NCBI GenBank assembly: GCA_017962125.1
Contig: JAGCVZ010000005.1
Span: 1-35,419, forward strand
From: Alphaproteobacteria bacterium
GTDB lineage: Bacteria; Pseudomonadota; Alphaproteobacteria; Rs-D84
Length of the DNA stretch: 35,419 bases
Direction of reading: 5' to 3'
Part shown: one piece after another, positions 14,964 to 22,101 of the stretch
How the letters are laid out: every line of letters begins with the position of its first letter
How positions within the stretch are numbered: position 1 is the first letter of the stretch
The notes under the pieces: model-generated
What the model was told of the DNA's origin: nothing
The model's database searches: none
What the model saw: the letters and a program-made list of their open reading frames with translations, nothing else
Made by a program: the position numbers and the translations under genes

Positions 14964-14974
14964 CGTGCTATGAT
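14947..14974 (+). promoter_or_regulatory. Promoter of rsmE
   Basis: TTGAAC at 14947-14952 and TGC-TATGAT with the -10 at 14969-14974; 16-base spacer. The -35 lies inside the start of the divergent virD4 gene. Confidence 0.65.
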
Positions 14975-14978
14975 TATA
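14973..14978 (-). promoter_or_regulatory. -10 element of virD4
   Basis: On the minus strand TGA-TATAAT, an extended -10 nine bases before the virD4 ATG. It overlaps the -10 of the rsmE promoter by two bases, so the two divergent promoters probably exclude each other. Confidence 0.5.
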
Positions 14979-15020
14979 TCAGAAAAAATAAAAACAATAA
15001 AGCAAGGAAACAAATTTTAT

Positions 15021-15680
15021 ATGAAAAATATTCCGCGCATTTTTATAGACCATGAAATAAAGACTGGTGATAGTTTCCCAATAGATAAATCAGTTTCGCA
15101 CTATTTATCACACGTTATGCGTACACAAAAATGCCTGGTTTTTGGCTTTGGACATGAATTTAATGCGGAATTGTCGGCGGATGGAAAAACGATAAAGGTA
15201 GGTACGGATACTGGGCGCGCGGACGTCGTTACCGATATTACTCTTTATTTTTCCCCAATAAAACGCACAGATGATTTAATTGCGATGGTAACTCAGATGG
15301 GAATAAAAAAGTTTGTTCCTGTGATAACTGAACGTACGGTAAATCATCATGTGAATTGGGAACGTATGCAAAAAATTGCGATTGAATCCGCAGAGCAGTC
15401 AAATTGCAATAGTGTTCCTGAAATTGTTGCGCCAATAAAGTTTGGTGAACTTGATTTGTCCGGACTTTGCTTTGCAGATGAACGTTTCGCATATAATAAA
15501 AACAACACAACACAAGTTCCAAAGAATGCAAAGGCAATTTTAGTTGGACCCGAAGGCGGTTTTTCTGATGCAGAATTTGATGCGTTGGACAAATTGGGGG
15601 CCATACCTGTTTCTCTGGGAAAAACAATTTTGCGGGCCGAAGTTGCCGCGGTCATAGCCATAGAAAAGATACTAAAATGA
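15021..15680 (+). CDS. rsmE: 16S rRNA (uracil-1498-N3)-methyltransferase
   Basis: With the start at 15021 (SD AAGGAAA at 15003-15009) the protein begins MKNIPRIFID, like other RsmE enzymes, and has 219 residues. It methylates U1498 of 16S rRNA with S-adenosylmethionine. The SPOUT-fold C-terminal knot is visible: KAILVGPEGGFSDAEFDAL (GPEGG is the SAM-binding hallmark), then VSLGKTILRAEVAAVIAI (LGxxILRxETA-like). An EQSNCNSVPEI segment corresponds to the family's EQSxR motif, with Asn in place of Gly/Arg. The stop overlaps the next start by ATGA. An in-frame start at 14955 lies inside the promoter and was rejected. Confidence 0.9.
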   Translation: MKNIPRIFIDHEIKTGDSFPIDKSVSHYLSHVMRTQKCLVFGFGHEFNAELSADGKTIKVGTDTGRADVVTDITLYFSPIKRTDDLIAMVTQMGIKKFVPVITERTVNHHVNWERMQKIAIESAEQSNCNSVPEIVAPIKFGELDLSGLCFADERFAYNKNNTTQVPKNAKAILVGPEGGFSDAEFDALDKLGAIPVSLGKTILRAEVAAVIAIEKILK

Positions 15681-16378
15681 AGATAAGAATTGCAAAATTT
15701 ATCGCAGATAGTGGTATAACATCGCGCCGTGGTGCAGAGCAGATGATTGCCGAAGGCAAGGTGGTTGTTAATGGTGCGGTTGCAACTACGCCGGTGATGT
15801 TTGTTGATGACACTGATGAAATTATGATTGATGGTAAAAAGATTGAACCGCGCACCGATACTCTGCTTTATGCTTTTCATAAGCCTATTGGTACGATGAC
15901 GACAACACATGACCCGCGTGGTCGCAATACCATATATGATATTTTACCACGTGAATATCGTAATTTACGTTATGTTGGGCGACTCGATTTTAAGACCACA
16001 GGGCTTCTGTTGATGACGAATGATGGGTTGCTTGCACGGAAACTTACTGCGCCAAGTGCGAATATCCCGCGCGTATATATTGCGGATGTTGATGGTAACA
16101 ATATGTCCAAACTGGACAAGGCGCGTAGTGGTATTACTATTGATGGTGTGCGCTATCGTCCAATGAAAATAGAAGTAATGCGCGATAAAAAATTACGTAT
16201 CACAGTGACCGAAGGCAAAAAGAATGAAATCCGCATTGTTTTAAAACATTGTGGATTACCTGTACGAACATTGCATCGTGTAATGTATGGAACGATAAGT
16301 ATAAAAAATATTCCAACGGGAAAAATTGTTAAATTAGACGAAAAAACCATTGACGACTTTATAAAAACTTATCTATAA
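15677..16378 (+). CDS. RsuA/RluB/RluE-family pseudouridine synthase
   Basis: The 233-residue protein has an N-terminal S4 RNA-binding domain (MKIRIAKFIADSGITSRRGAE ... KVVVNG, residues 1-60). The catalytic domain carries the aspartate in VGRLDFKTTGLLLMTND, typical of RsuA/RluB enzymes. FHKPIGTMTTTHDPRGRNTIYD matches the KPxGxxxTxxDPxGRxTV region. Such enzymes convert specific uridines to pseudouridine in 16S (RsuA) or 23S rRNA (RluB). The TTHDPRGR motif and size favour RluB, but which target applies is open. It starts by a four-base overlap with rsmE, so both rRNA modification genes are translationally coupled. Confidence 0.9.
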   Translation: MKIRIAKFIADSGITSRRGAEQMIAEGKVVVNGAVATTPVMFVDDTDEIMIDGKKIEPRTDTLLYAFHKPIGTMTTTHDPRGRNTIYDILPREYRNLRYVGRLDFKTTGLLLMTNDGLLARKLTAPSANIPRVYIADVDGNNMSKLDKARSGITIDGVRYRPMKIEVMRDKKLRITVTEGKKNEIRIVLKHCGLPVRTLHRVMYGTISIKNIPTGKIVKLDEKTIDDFIKTYL

Positions 16379-16405
16379 TTCAAGTGTAAGGAAGGGAGAT
16401 TTTGC

Positions 16406-17380
16406 ATGAAAAAGAAAACTATGAAACACACAAAACCTAAGACAACAGGCGTGCGTGGCGTGAATGTGAAGACTGCGCATCGTGTAAATGCGCCATCATC
16501 TTGGTCAATGTCGATTTATGTTTATTGGTTTATTATTTTGTTCTTTATCGCTGCAACTTTTTTCATACTGGGACGTAGTCAAATTGCGACAGAATCGCAT
16601 CGTGGAACAGAGATATCCGAAGAAGTTTTGATGCGTGCAAATGATTATTATAATCAGGGAAAAAATGAAATTCTAGCAGGTGATTTAGAGGCGGCGATTG
16701 TGGATTTAACATCGGCAATCACAGCTGATAAAAATATGGTTGATGCGTATATTCTGCGCGGTGAGGCGCATATGCAGGCAGGCGATTATCGTGCGGCTTT
16801 GGATGACTTTAATGCGGCATTAGGTTTGGATGCGCAAAATTCTGTGGCGTATTACGATAGGTCTTTATTGAATACGCGTTTAGAAGATTTTGATTCGGCG
16901 ATGACAGATATTAACAACGCCCTTGCAACATATGCGGCAAATCCAAACGAAATTTTACAGTTGCGTGATTTATACGCTAAACGCGGTCAGTTGAATTTGT
17001 GGCAAAAAAATTGGGAAGGTGCAATCGCAGATTATACAAATTCGCTTGCGCGGCCCGAAGGAATAGTTAGTCCATCTGTTTATGCCGAACGCGCCGAAGC
17101 TTATACAGCAATGGGTAATTATGCGGATGCTGTTAACGATTATACATCGGCTATTCGTGTGATTTCCGAACAAATCCAAGGTGCTACGACAATCGAGCAA
17201 AAAGAAGACCTTTCTATGCGTGCGATGAATTATTTTGAAAAGTCTGCGGCATTGAATTTAAGCCTTGGTAATGCAGCATCGGCAAAGTCCGATTTAGAAT
17301 CCGCGTATCAAATTGCGATTTCTTTGAACGATTCTGATACGGTTGCAAAATATCAGAAACTGTTGGAAGAATTACAATAG
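16406..17380 (+). CDS. Membrane-anchored TPR-repeat protein
   Basis: A basic N-terminus (about 1-30, Lys- and Thr-rich) is followed by one membrane segment (about 36-55, YVYWFIILFFIAATFFIL). The rest is a solenoid of about five tetratricopeptide repeats. Examples are ANDYYNQGKNEILAGDLEAA, DAYILRGEAHMQAGDYRAAL, AYYDRSLLNTRLEDFDSAM, LYAKRGQLNLWQKNWEGAI and VYAERAEAYTAMGNYADAV. The orientation predicted is cytoplasmic N-terminus and periplasmic repeats. TPR proteins of this type are scaffolds for protein contacts in the envelope; a partner cannot be told from the sequence. AAGGAAGGGAG precedes the ATG. It follows the pseudouridine synthase by 27 bases and ends before a bidirectional terminator. 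Confidence 0.82.
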   Translation: MKKKTMKHTKPKTTGVRGVNVKTAHRVNAPSSWSMSIYVYWFIILFFIAATFFILGRSQIATESHRGTEISEEVLMRANDYYNQGKNEILAGDLEAAIVDLTSAITADKNMVDAYILRGEAHMQAGDYRAALDDFNAALGLDAQNSVAYYDRSLLNTRLEDFDSAMTDINNALATYAANPNEILQLRDLYAKRGQLNLWQKNWEGAIADYTNSLARPEGIVSPSVYAERAEAYTAMGNYADAVNDYTSAIRVISEQIQGATTIEQKEDLSMRAMNYFEKSAALNLSLGNAASAKSDLESAYQIAISLNDSDTVAKYQKLLEELQ

Positions 17381-17400
17381 TTGAACTTTTTGTCCAAAAC

Positions 17401-17428
17401 AAAAAGGCCACCAATTTTTGGTGGCCTT
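17401..17428 (-). terminator. Terminator between convergent genes
   Basis: Perfect 11-bp stem aaggccaccaa / ttggtggcctt (17404-17414 with 17418-17428). On the minus strand it is followed by ctttttgtttt, so it best serves the gene at 17433-18065. On the plus strand it closes the TPR gene with a weaker T-run. Confidence 0.85.
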
Positions 17429-17432
17429 GTTA

Positions 17433-18065
17433 TTAACGCTCTATATTCAGCCAGGGTTGATTAAGATTAAATGTAATCTTTGCATTAAAGAAATTGACTA
17501 ATTGTTCGGGAACCTGGCTTGTTGTTTCGGGATATAATTGTTCGCCGGTGTTTTTTTTAATAACAATACGGTTTTTGTTTAACAAACGAATCACGGCGGG
17601 GGTAGTATAATCAACTACCGCGGGCAATTTATCCTTTTTGGAATCCATGTCAAAAAGACATTTTTCGTGTTTACAATTTTCACAACCATGTTTGTTGATA
17701 CAAAATACTTGCGTTTTTTTCAGTTCACCAAATGTTGGAATTTTTTTATCAACCACCCAAAAGTTAATAGTATGAAGTTTCTTTTGTTCTTTGTTCAAAG
17801 TATCTTTTAAGTCTAATTGGTAAAAAGGATCTTTGTTTTCGTTTAGACCATAAAGAAATAAATGCCTCTCTGCATGCACATGCATCGGCATATTCTTGTC
17901 ACAATCATCGCGCAGGTTTAGTTCTTTTATAAAATTCAACATATCGTCCCAAGAATAAACTCTAAGCCCACCAACATAATCAATAGAGTCCCCATTGGTA
18001 CAAACTGTTGTTATCTTGACATAGAAACCTTGCCTTAAATTATAAGAAAAATCCGTTGATTGCAT
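17433..18065 (-). CDS. Hypothetical protein with a four-cysteine cluster
   Basis: I do not recognise this protein. The start at 18065 has AGAGGACA upstream and a promoter at 18097-18124; a longer ORF to 18221 overlaps the porin gene and was not used. The 210-residue product has no signal peptide. A cluster C-x5-C-x2-C-x4-C (CINKHGCENCKHEKC, about 142-156) looks like a metal-binding or small zinc site. Other visible stretches are VGGLRVYSWDDMLNFIKEL and MPMHVHAERHLFLYGL (His-rich). The C-terminal part has an INK/RIVIKKNTGE pattern. It is probably cytosolic. The gene stands alone between two terminated units. Confidence 0.7.
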   Translation of the reverse strand: MQSTDFSYNLRQGFYVKITTVCTNGDSIDYVGGLRVYSWDDMLNFIKELNLRDDCDKNMPMHVHAERHLFLYGLNENKDPFYQLDLKDTLNKEQKKLHTINFWVVDKKIPTFGELKKTQVFCINKHGCENCKHEKCLFDMDSKKDKLPAVVDYTTPAVIRLLNKNRIVIKKNTGEQLYPETTSQVPEQLVNFFNAKITFNLNQPWLNIER

Positions 18066-18096
18066 ACTGTTGTCCTCTTTTTTGTCCACGGGGGTG

Positions 18097-18124
18097 AAAG
18101 TAGCATAAAAAACGAAAAAGTCAA
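18097..18124 (-). promoter_or_regulatory. Promoter of the four-cysteine gene
   Basis: On the minus strand TTGACT (18124-18119), 16-base spacer, and TGC-TACTTT (-10 at 18102-18097). It lies between the porin stop and the start codon at 18065. Confidence 0.65.
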
Positions 18125-18154
18125 GAAAACTTAGGAACAAACAACCTGTGCTAA

Positions 18155-19177
18155 TTAAAATGTTGCGCGCAGACCAGCAGCAACAAACGGCTTTTCTCTT
18201 GATATGCCAATTGATGCCCACATATCAGCATAGCGATTATATTTATACCTAAACGATGCGACCGCTGTGTGATCGGCATAATTCGGCGACCATTTATGCC
18301 ATATACCTGTTTCAGAAAAAAGATATGAAACCGATAAAGTATAATTTAATATATCATAACTTAACCCAGTGCCGGCAACAATACCATCTGAAACAGTTCC
18401 AATTGGGTTTTCATCATATACTATACGCCCAGTCAACGCAAAAATCCAACTGTTGTATTGTATATTTGTGCCGATTCCAACCTGTCCACGCCAATCGGCG
18501 GTGACAAGTGGCCTAAACGTGTCTGTTTCATAGCCATCGGGCGAATCAATGAATGATGCGCCAAGTGACAATGCGTATTTTGTTTTTGATGATGAATGTT
18601 TTATTTTTATCCCCGCGTCCACATTCATTTTATAATCGCCCGTAATGCCCGCTACCGAAACGCCATATTGTAAATTTGGATTGTGTGCAGCAACAAGGTT
18701 CAAACGCAATGCGCTGGTTCCGGATGTTATTTCTGGATTTGCGATAACCGGCCCATTGGTTCCCATCTTGCGGAAAATCAAAGAATTATCGTTTAGACGC
18801 AATCCACCAACATCTGGCAACCCAAGCCCAAGTTTATGTGCAACCGAATCCGTAAGCCCGAATTCTACGCGCCCAACACCGCGCCATTGCCAAAAACCGA
18901 ACATATCGTGCCAATATTTATCTTCATTAATTGCGATTTCATCAATCATATAAACAGCACCAAAAATGTGTTCTTTGACCCCATCATAAGTAACCTGACC
19001 ACGCACGCGAAAATCACCAAGAAAATCAGGTTTTTTAAAGTTTGGTTCAATAATACCAACAGTACCATATCCTGTGAGTGAAAAATTAAAATCGCCAGCG
19101 TGGTAATGTAATGCATATCCGCACGATGGCACGACCGCTAGCAACCAAGTAAACATAGAAACAGTTTTAATTTTCAT
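18155..19177 (-). CDS. Porin-like outer-membrane beta-barrel protein
   Basis: The start at 19177 gives MKIKTVSMFTWLLAVVPSCGYAL, a signal peptide probably cut after GYA. The 340-residue protein is a series of alternating polar/hydrophobic strands (for example FNFSLTGYGTVGIIEP, YGVSVAGITGDYKM, YALSLGASF, WIFALTGRIVY, YTLSVSYLF). It ends in GLRATF, whose last Phe is the C-terminal signal recognised by BAM. The opening FSLTGYGTVGI and RGVGRVEFGLTDSVAHKLG (like the GxxGxxxxGR region of general porins) support a diffusion porin; the solute is unknown. The start codon lies inside the end of rpoH (11-base overlap), so its translation may be coupled to that of the sigma factor. Confidence 0.82.
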   Translation of the reverse strand: MKIKTVSMFTWLLAVVPSCGYALHYHAGDFNFSLTGYGTVGIIEPNFKKPDFLGDFRVRGQVTYDGVKEHIFGAVYMIDEIAINEDKYWHDMFGFWQWRGVGRVEFGLTDSVAHKLGLGLPDVGGLRLNDNSLIFRKMGTNGPVIANPEITSGTSALRLNLVAAHNPNLQYGVSVAGITGDYKMNVDAGIKIKHSSSKTKYALSLGASFIDSPDGYETDTFRPLVTADWRGQVGIGTNIQYNSWIFALTGRIVYDENPIGTVSDGIVAGTGLSYDILNYTLSVSYLFSETGIWHKWSPNYADHTAVASFRYKYNRYADMWASIGISREKPFVAAGLRATF

Positions 19178-20087
19178 TTGTTTTTTCCGTATCATTGATG
19201 ATTGCATCACGCAGTTTATTATATGCCCGCTCTTCAATTTGGCGTACGCGTTCGCGAGATATTTTATATTTTTTTGCCAGTGTGTCCAACGTTGTCGCAG
19301 GTTCAGAAAGTCTTCGCGCACACAATATCTCGCGATCACGTTCCGGCAAGTTTGCCAAGTGCTTTCTTAACAATGCACCACCGCGTCGCATGAATTCAGA
19401 TCTTTCGACATTTTCCATAACATCTGCTTGTGAATCGGCCATATTTGATAACCTGTCACCACCATCTTGTTCGTCGCTGTGTGATGGTGAATTTAGTGAC
19501 AAATCGCGTGCGACGATTCGTGTCGACATACGTTTTACATCTTCGGTTGGAACGCTAAGATAATTTGCAATCTTTTCCGCTTGGGCTTCGGAAAGATTTC
19601 CGTCCATAATTCCCAATGTGCGTTTTGCCCGTGCCAGGTTAAAGAAAACACGTTTTTGATTCGCAGATGTACCAATTTTCACAATAGACCAATTATTTAA
19701 AATTGTTTCATAAATTTCTGCGCGAATCCAAAACATAGCATATGTAGAAAATCGAAAACCCTTTTCTGGGTCAAACTTTTGCAGCGCCTGCATCAGTCCC
19801 ATATTGCCGCTTGCCACCAATTCTTGCACAGGAATACCATAATTTCGAAAATCGTAAGCAACCGACACAACAAGGCGCAAATGGCTAACCAATAATTTCT
19901 CTGCGGCTTCATTATCGTGGTCGTTTACCCACCGCGTAGCGTAATCGTATTCTTGTTCCGCAGATAGTACCGGAAATTTAGCAATAGTGCGAATATAATT
20001 CGCAAATCCAGCATCGTCAGCAACCCCTGGCGCAACTAAATTTGTGCTTACTTTTGTTGGTAAAGTGCTCTTGATTTGTTTTCCCAT
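19167..20087 (-). CDS. rpoH: RNA polymerase sigma-32 factor (heat shock)
   Basis: The 306-residue protein has the sigma-70 layout without region 1.1. Region 2 contains LVASGNMGLMQALQKFDPEKG and FSTYAMFWIRAEI. The RpoH box, NQKRVFFNLARAKR (family Q-K/R-K-L-F-F-N-L-R), separates RpoH from other sigma factors. Region 4 ends with TLDTLAKKYKISRERVRQIE. RpoH directs transcription of chaperone and protease genes after heat shock. A promoter with TGCTATACT lies upstream. The downstream porin start overlaps the last codons. Some alphaproteobacteria carry rluD beside rpoH; here rluD is 10 kb away. Confidence 0.94.
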   Translation of the reverse strand: MGKQIKSTLPTKVSTNLVAPGVADDAGFANYIRTIAKFPVLSAEQEYDYATRWVNDHDNEAAEKLLVSHLRLVVSVAYDFRNYGIPVQELVASGNMGLMQALQKFDPEKGFRFSTYAMFWIRAEIYETILNNWSIVKIGTSANQKRVFFNLARAKRTLGIMDGNLSEAQAEKIANYLSVPTEDVKRMSTRIVARDLSLNSPSHSDEQDGGDRLSNMADSQADVMENVERSEFMRRGGALLRKHLANLPERDREILCARRLSEPATTLDTLAKKYKISRERVRQIEERAYNKLRDAIINDTEKTNEN

Positions 20088-20096
20088 TATGTTTAT

Positions 20097-20124
20097 AGTA
20101 TAGCAAGAAAAAACAAATTATCAA
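20097..20124 (-). promoter_or_regulatory. Promoter of rpoH
   Basis: On the minus strand TTGATA (20124-20119), 16-base spacer, TGC-TATACT (-10 at 20102-20097). It is placed ten bases before the ATG at 20087, so the leader is very short. Confidence 0.65.
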
Positions 20125-20149
20125 GATGTCAAACCACAGGAGTTTTCAA

Positions 20150-20800
20150 ATGGCGAATATTTTGGAAAGAAACAAAAAAATCAAAGCACCACAAAAAACT
20201 ATGCAGGAACACGCCCAAGATGCCCTTTATCGTGAAGTTTGGGAAGATGTGAATAATGAAAAAACTCAACAGTTCCTTAAAAAATATGGTCGTTATTTAA
20301 TTGGCGTGGCGATTGCGATAATGATTGTTGTTACAGGAATTCAAATTGGTATCCGTGCTCATCATGCGGCAAAATTGGCAACTGCAGAAAATTATGAGAT
20401 CGCGCTTGAAAATGCTGATGTAAATGCATTGGTTGGAATATCGCAAAATACATCTGGGGCAACGGCTGATCTTGCATTATTTCAGGCATATGTTTTGGAT
20501 AAAGATGTAAAAAAACTTGAAGATTTGGCCGAAAATGGCAAAACGAAAGAATTTCGTGATTTGGCGCGTTTGCATATGGTTGCATTGCGTGGTGATGAAA
20601 TGGACGCATCGGCGGTTGCGAAATACCTGGACCCGCTTGATACAAAAAAATCACCTTTCTATTATACTGCGGCGCTTACTGTTGCCCAAAAATATGTCGC
20701 CGCAGGCAATCGCGAAGAGGCAAAAAAGTGGATTGATAAAATTACCGAAGATTCGGAAGCACCAAGTGTTATTCGTGCTTCTGCTGAAACACTAAGATAG
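20150..20800 (+). CDS. YfgM-like membrane protein (tetratricopeptide-type)
   Basis: The start at 20150 (SD GGAG) gives a 216-residue protein. A charged N-terminus with VWEDVNNEKTQQFLKKYG is followed by a single membrane helix (about 43-62, LIGVAIAIMIVVTGIQIGI) and an alpha-helical periplasmic region. That region has repeated Ala-rich helices (ATADLALFQAYVLDKD, FRDLARLHMVALRG, YYTAALTVAQKYVAAGNREEA). This is the YfgM/TPR_21 layout; YfgM is an ancillary factor of the SecYEG-PpiD translocon. Its place directly before a bamB-like gene matches the common yfgM-bamB-der order. The gap to the next start is eight bases. Confidence 0.82.
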   Translation: MANILERNKKIKAPQKTMQEHAQDALYREVWEDVNNEKTQQFLKKYGRYLIGVAIAIMIVVTGIQIGIRAHHAAKLATAENYEIALENADVNALVGISQNTSGATADLALFQAYVLDKDVKKLEDLAENGKTKEFRDLARLHMVALRGDEMDASAVAKYLDPLDTKKSPFYYTAALTVAQKYVAAGNREEAKKWIDKITEDSEAPSVIRASAETLR

Positions 20801-20808
20801 GAATAAAT

Positions 20809-21537
20809 ATGAAAAAAGTTGTAATTTTTGTTGCTGTGATGTTTGGGCTGTGTTCTTGTGACAAGCATGATCCGATTTTGCCTGGGGAACGGCACAGTAT
20901 TTTTGCAACTGAAAAAATTAACGTTTTAAATACATCTGTTCCTGATGTGCCGGAAAGTATTGCCGAATATGAACCGAATGATTGTCCATATCGGTTGGAT
21001 AATCAAAATACAATATGGAACGGTGATAAAAAAATCTTTGCGGGTTTTCCAACAAGTAATTATGTAATTGGTCAAAAGAACCCGGTGTGTAGTGGCGATT
21101 TTGTCTATGCGGGATTGTCCACCGGCGAATTGGTAAAGGTTAATCCGAAAAATCGCCAAATTGCATGGGTTGCAGACATTTATCGCCAAAGCAATATGAC
21201 TGGCGGCGCATCGGTTTTGGATATAATTGCACCAATTCAAATTCATGGTAAATATGTGTATGCCGGCGGACTGGGCGGGGCGTTTTGCAAGATTTCGGTT
21301 GCGACCGGAAACGCCACATGGTGCACGTGGATTGGTGTTGAATACCCCTTCTTAATTGCGAATGATGTAGCGTATGTTTTAGATACCGATAATAACTTGA
21401 ACGCTATTCGTTTGCGTGATGGTGCGGTTTATTGGCGTACAGCGGTTGAAAAACCTGTTGCGCCAAAATACAAAAATAAAAGAATTTTGATTGCCCACGA
21501 AAACTTTGATGCTGAAACTGGAAAGTTGGTTAAATAA
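20809..21537 (+). CDS. bamB: BamB-like outer-membrane assembly lipoprotein, short
   Basis: A lipoprotein signal (MKKVVIFVAVMFGLCSC, Cys17) is followed by a beta-propeller with PQQ-like repeats. The segments DFVYAGLSTGELVKVNPKNR, KYVYAGGLGGAFCKISVATGN, DVAYVLDTDNNLNAIRLRDG and the closing HENFDAETGKLV each have the YVxxxxGxLxAxxxxTG form. BamB is the propeller lipoprotein of the BAM complex that inserts outer-membrane proteins. At 242 residues it has only about four blades where BamB usually has eight (about 390 residues). No second half is seen after the stop, so this is either a compact form or a C-terminal truncation. The upstream YfgM-like gene supports the call. Confidence 0.75.
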   Translation: MKKVVIFVAVMFGLCSCDKHDPILPGERHSIFATEKINVLNTSVPDVPESIAEYEPNDCPYRLDNQNTIWNGDKKIFAGFPTSNYVIGQKNPVCSGDFVYAGLSTGELVKVNPKNRQIAWVADIYRQSNMTGGASVLDIIAPIQIHGKYVYAGGLGGAFCKISVATGNATWCTWIGVEYPFLIANDVAYVLDTDNNLNAIRLRDGAVYWRTAVEKPVAPKYKNKRILIAHENFDAETGKLVK

Positions 21538-21546
21538 GGAAAATAT

Positions 21547-22101
21547 ATGAATACAATAGTTCAAGATTATAAAAATTATCGCAACGCAAAGAAAGCCCAA
21601 GAAAACATTGAATCAGATTTGAACAGAAAACTTAAAAGCATTGTTAAACCAATCAGTCTTTCGGAATTGAGCAGATATCATTGTACCCTTGGGTTGCTTA
21701 CGACATATGCCAAATCTTTTGAAAAAGATGTAAATGCCCTTGAAAAATACATGAAAGAAAAGGCGCCCCTTGTTCATGCACCGTCGTGTTTTTGTATGGT
21801 GTCTGTTGGGTTTTACCTATGCCCCGGGAGTATTCTTGAGGCCATTGTTGCATCAGAAATTATAAAGGAAGAACGAGATAAAGAAATCAAAAAAAATGAT
21901 GTCATCAGATGTATTCACAATCACGAAGATGGCACGATAGATGAAAATTGTTGTTCCAATTGCCCAAAGGAAATGTTCCATGATTTGGTGGAATATCAGT
22001 CCTTGCGCGGGCAATACACCGATGCGCAAAAGGCGACGATACAGGCAAGACGAACTCTGTTTGTTCATTTTCCATTTATAAAGCAGAAAACATCCCACTA
22101 A
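21547..22101 (+). CDS. Hypothetical cysteine-rich helical protein
   Basis: I do not recognise this 184-residue protein. It begins with a Lys/Asn/Gln-rich helix (MNTIVQDYKNYRNAKKAQEN) and a second helix region with FEKDVNALEKYMKEK. A central stretch with three Cys, APSCFCMVSVGFYLCPG, might touch a membrane. A possible metal site, IRCIHNHEDGTIDENCCSNC, has C-x2-H-x-H and C-C-x2-C. The end is basic (RRTLFVHFPFIKQKTSH). GGAAAATAT precedes the start, nine bases after the bamB-like gene. Its stop overlaps the der stop on the other strand by a few bases. It stands where der usually lies, so it was probably inserted into the yfgM-bamB-der order. Confidence 0.65.
   Translation: MNTIVQDYKNYRNAKKAQENIESDLNRKLKSIVKPISLSELSRYHCTLGLLTTYAKSFEKDVNALEKYMKEKAPLVHAPSCFCMVSVGFYLCPGSILEAIVASEIIKEERDKEIKKNDVIRCIHNHEDGTIDENCCSNCPKEMFHDLVEYQSLRGQYTDAQKATIQARRTLFVHFPFIKQKTSH

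Noticed and set aside
15347..15910. Minus-strand ORF of 187 codons
   Set aside because: It lies antisense to rsmE and the pseudouridine synthase gene, which are both well supported.
20809..22101. Frameshift splitting a full-length bamB into two ORFs
   Set aside because: The ORF after bamB is Cys-rich and helical with no propeller repeats, so it is not the missing half.
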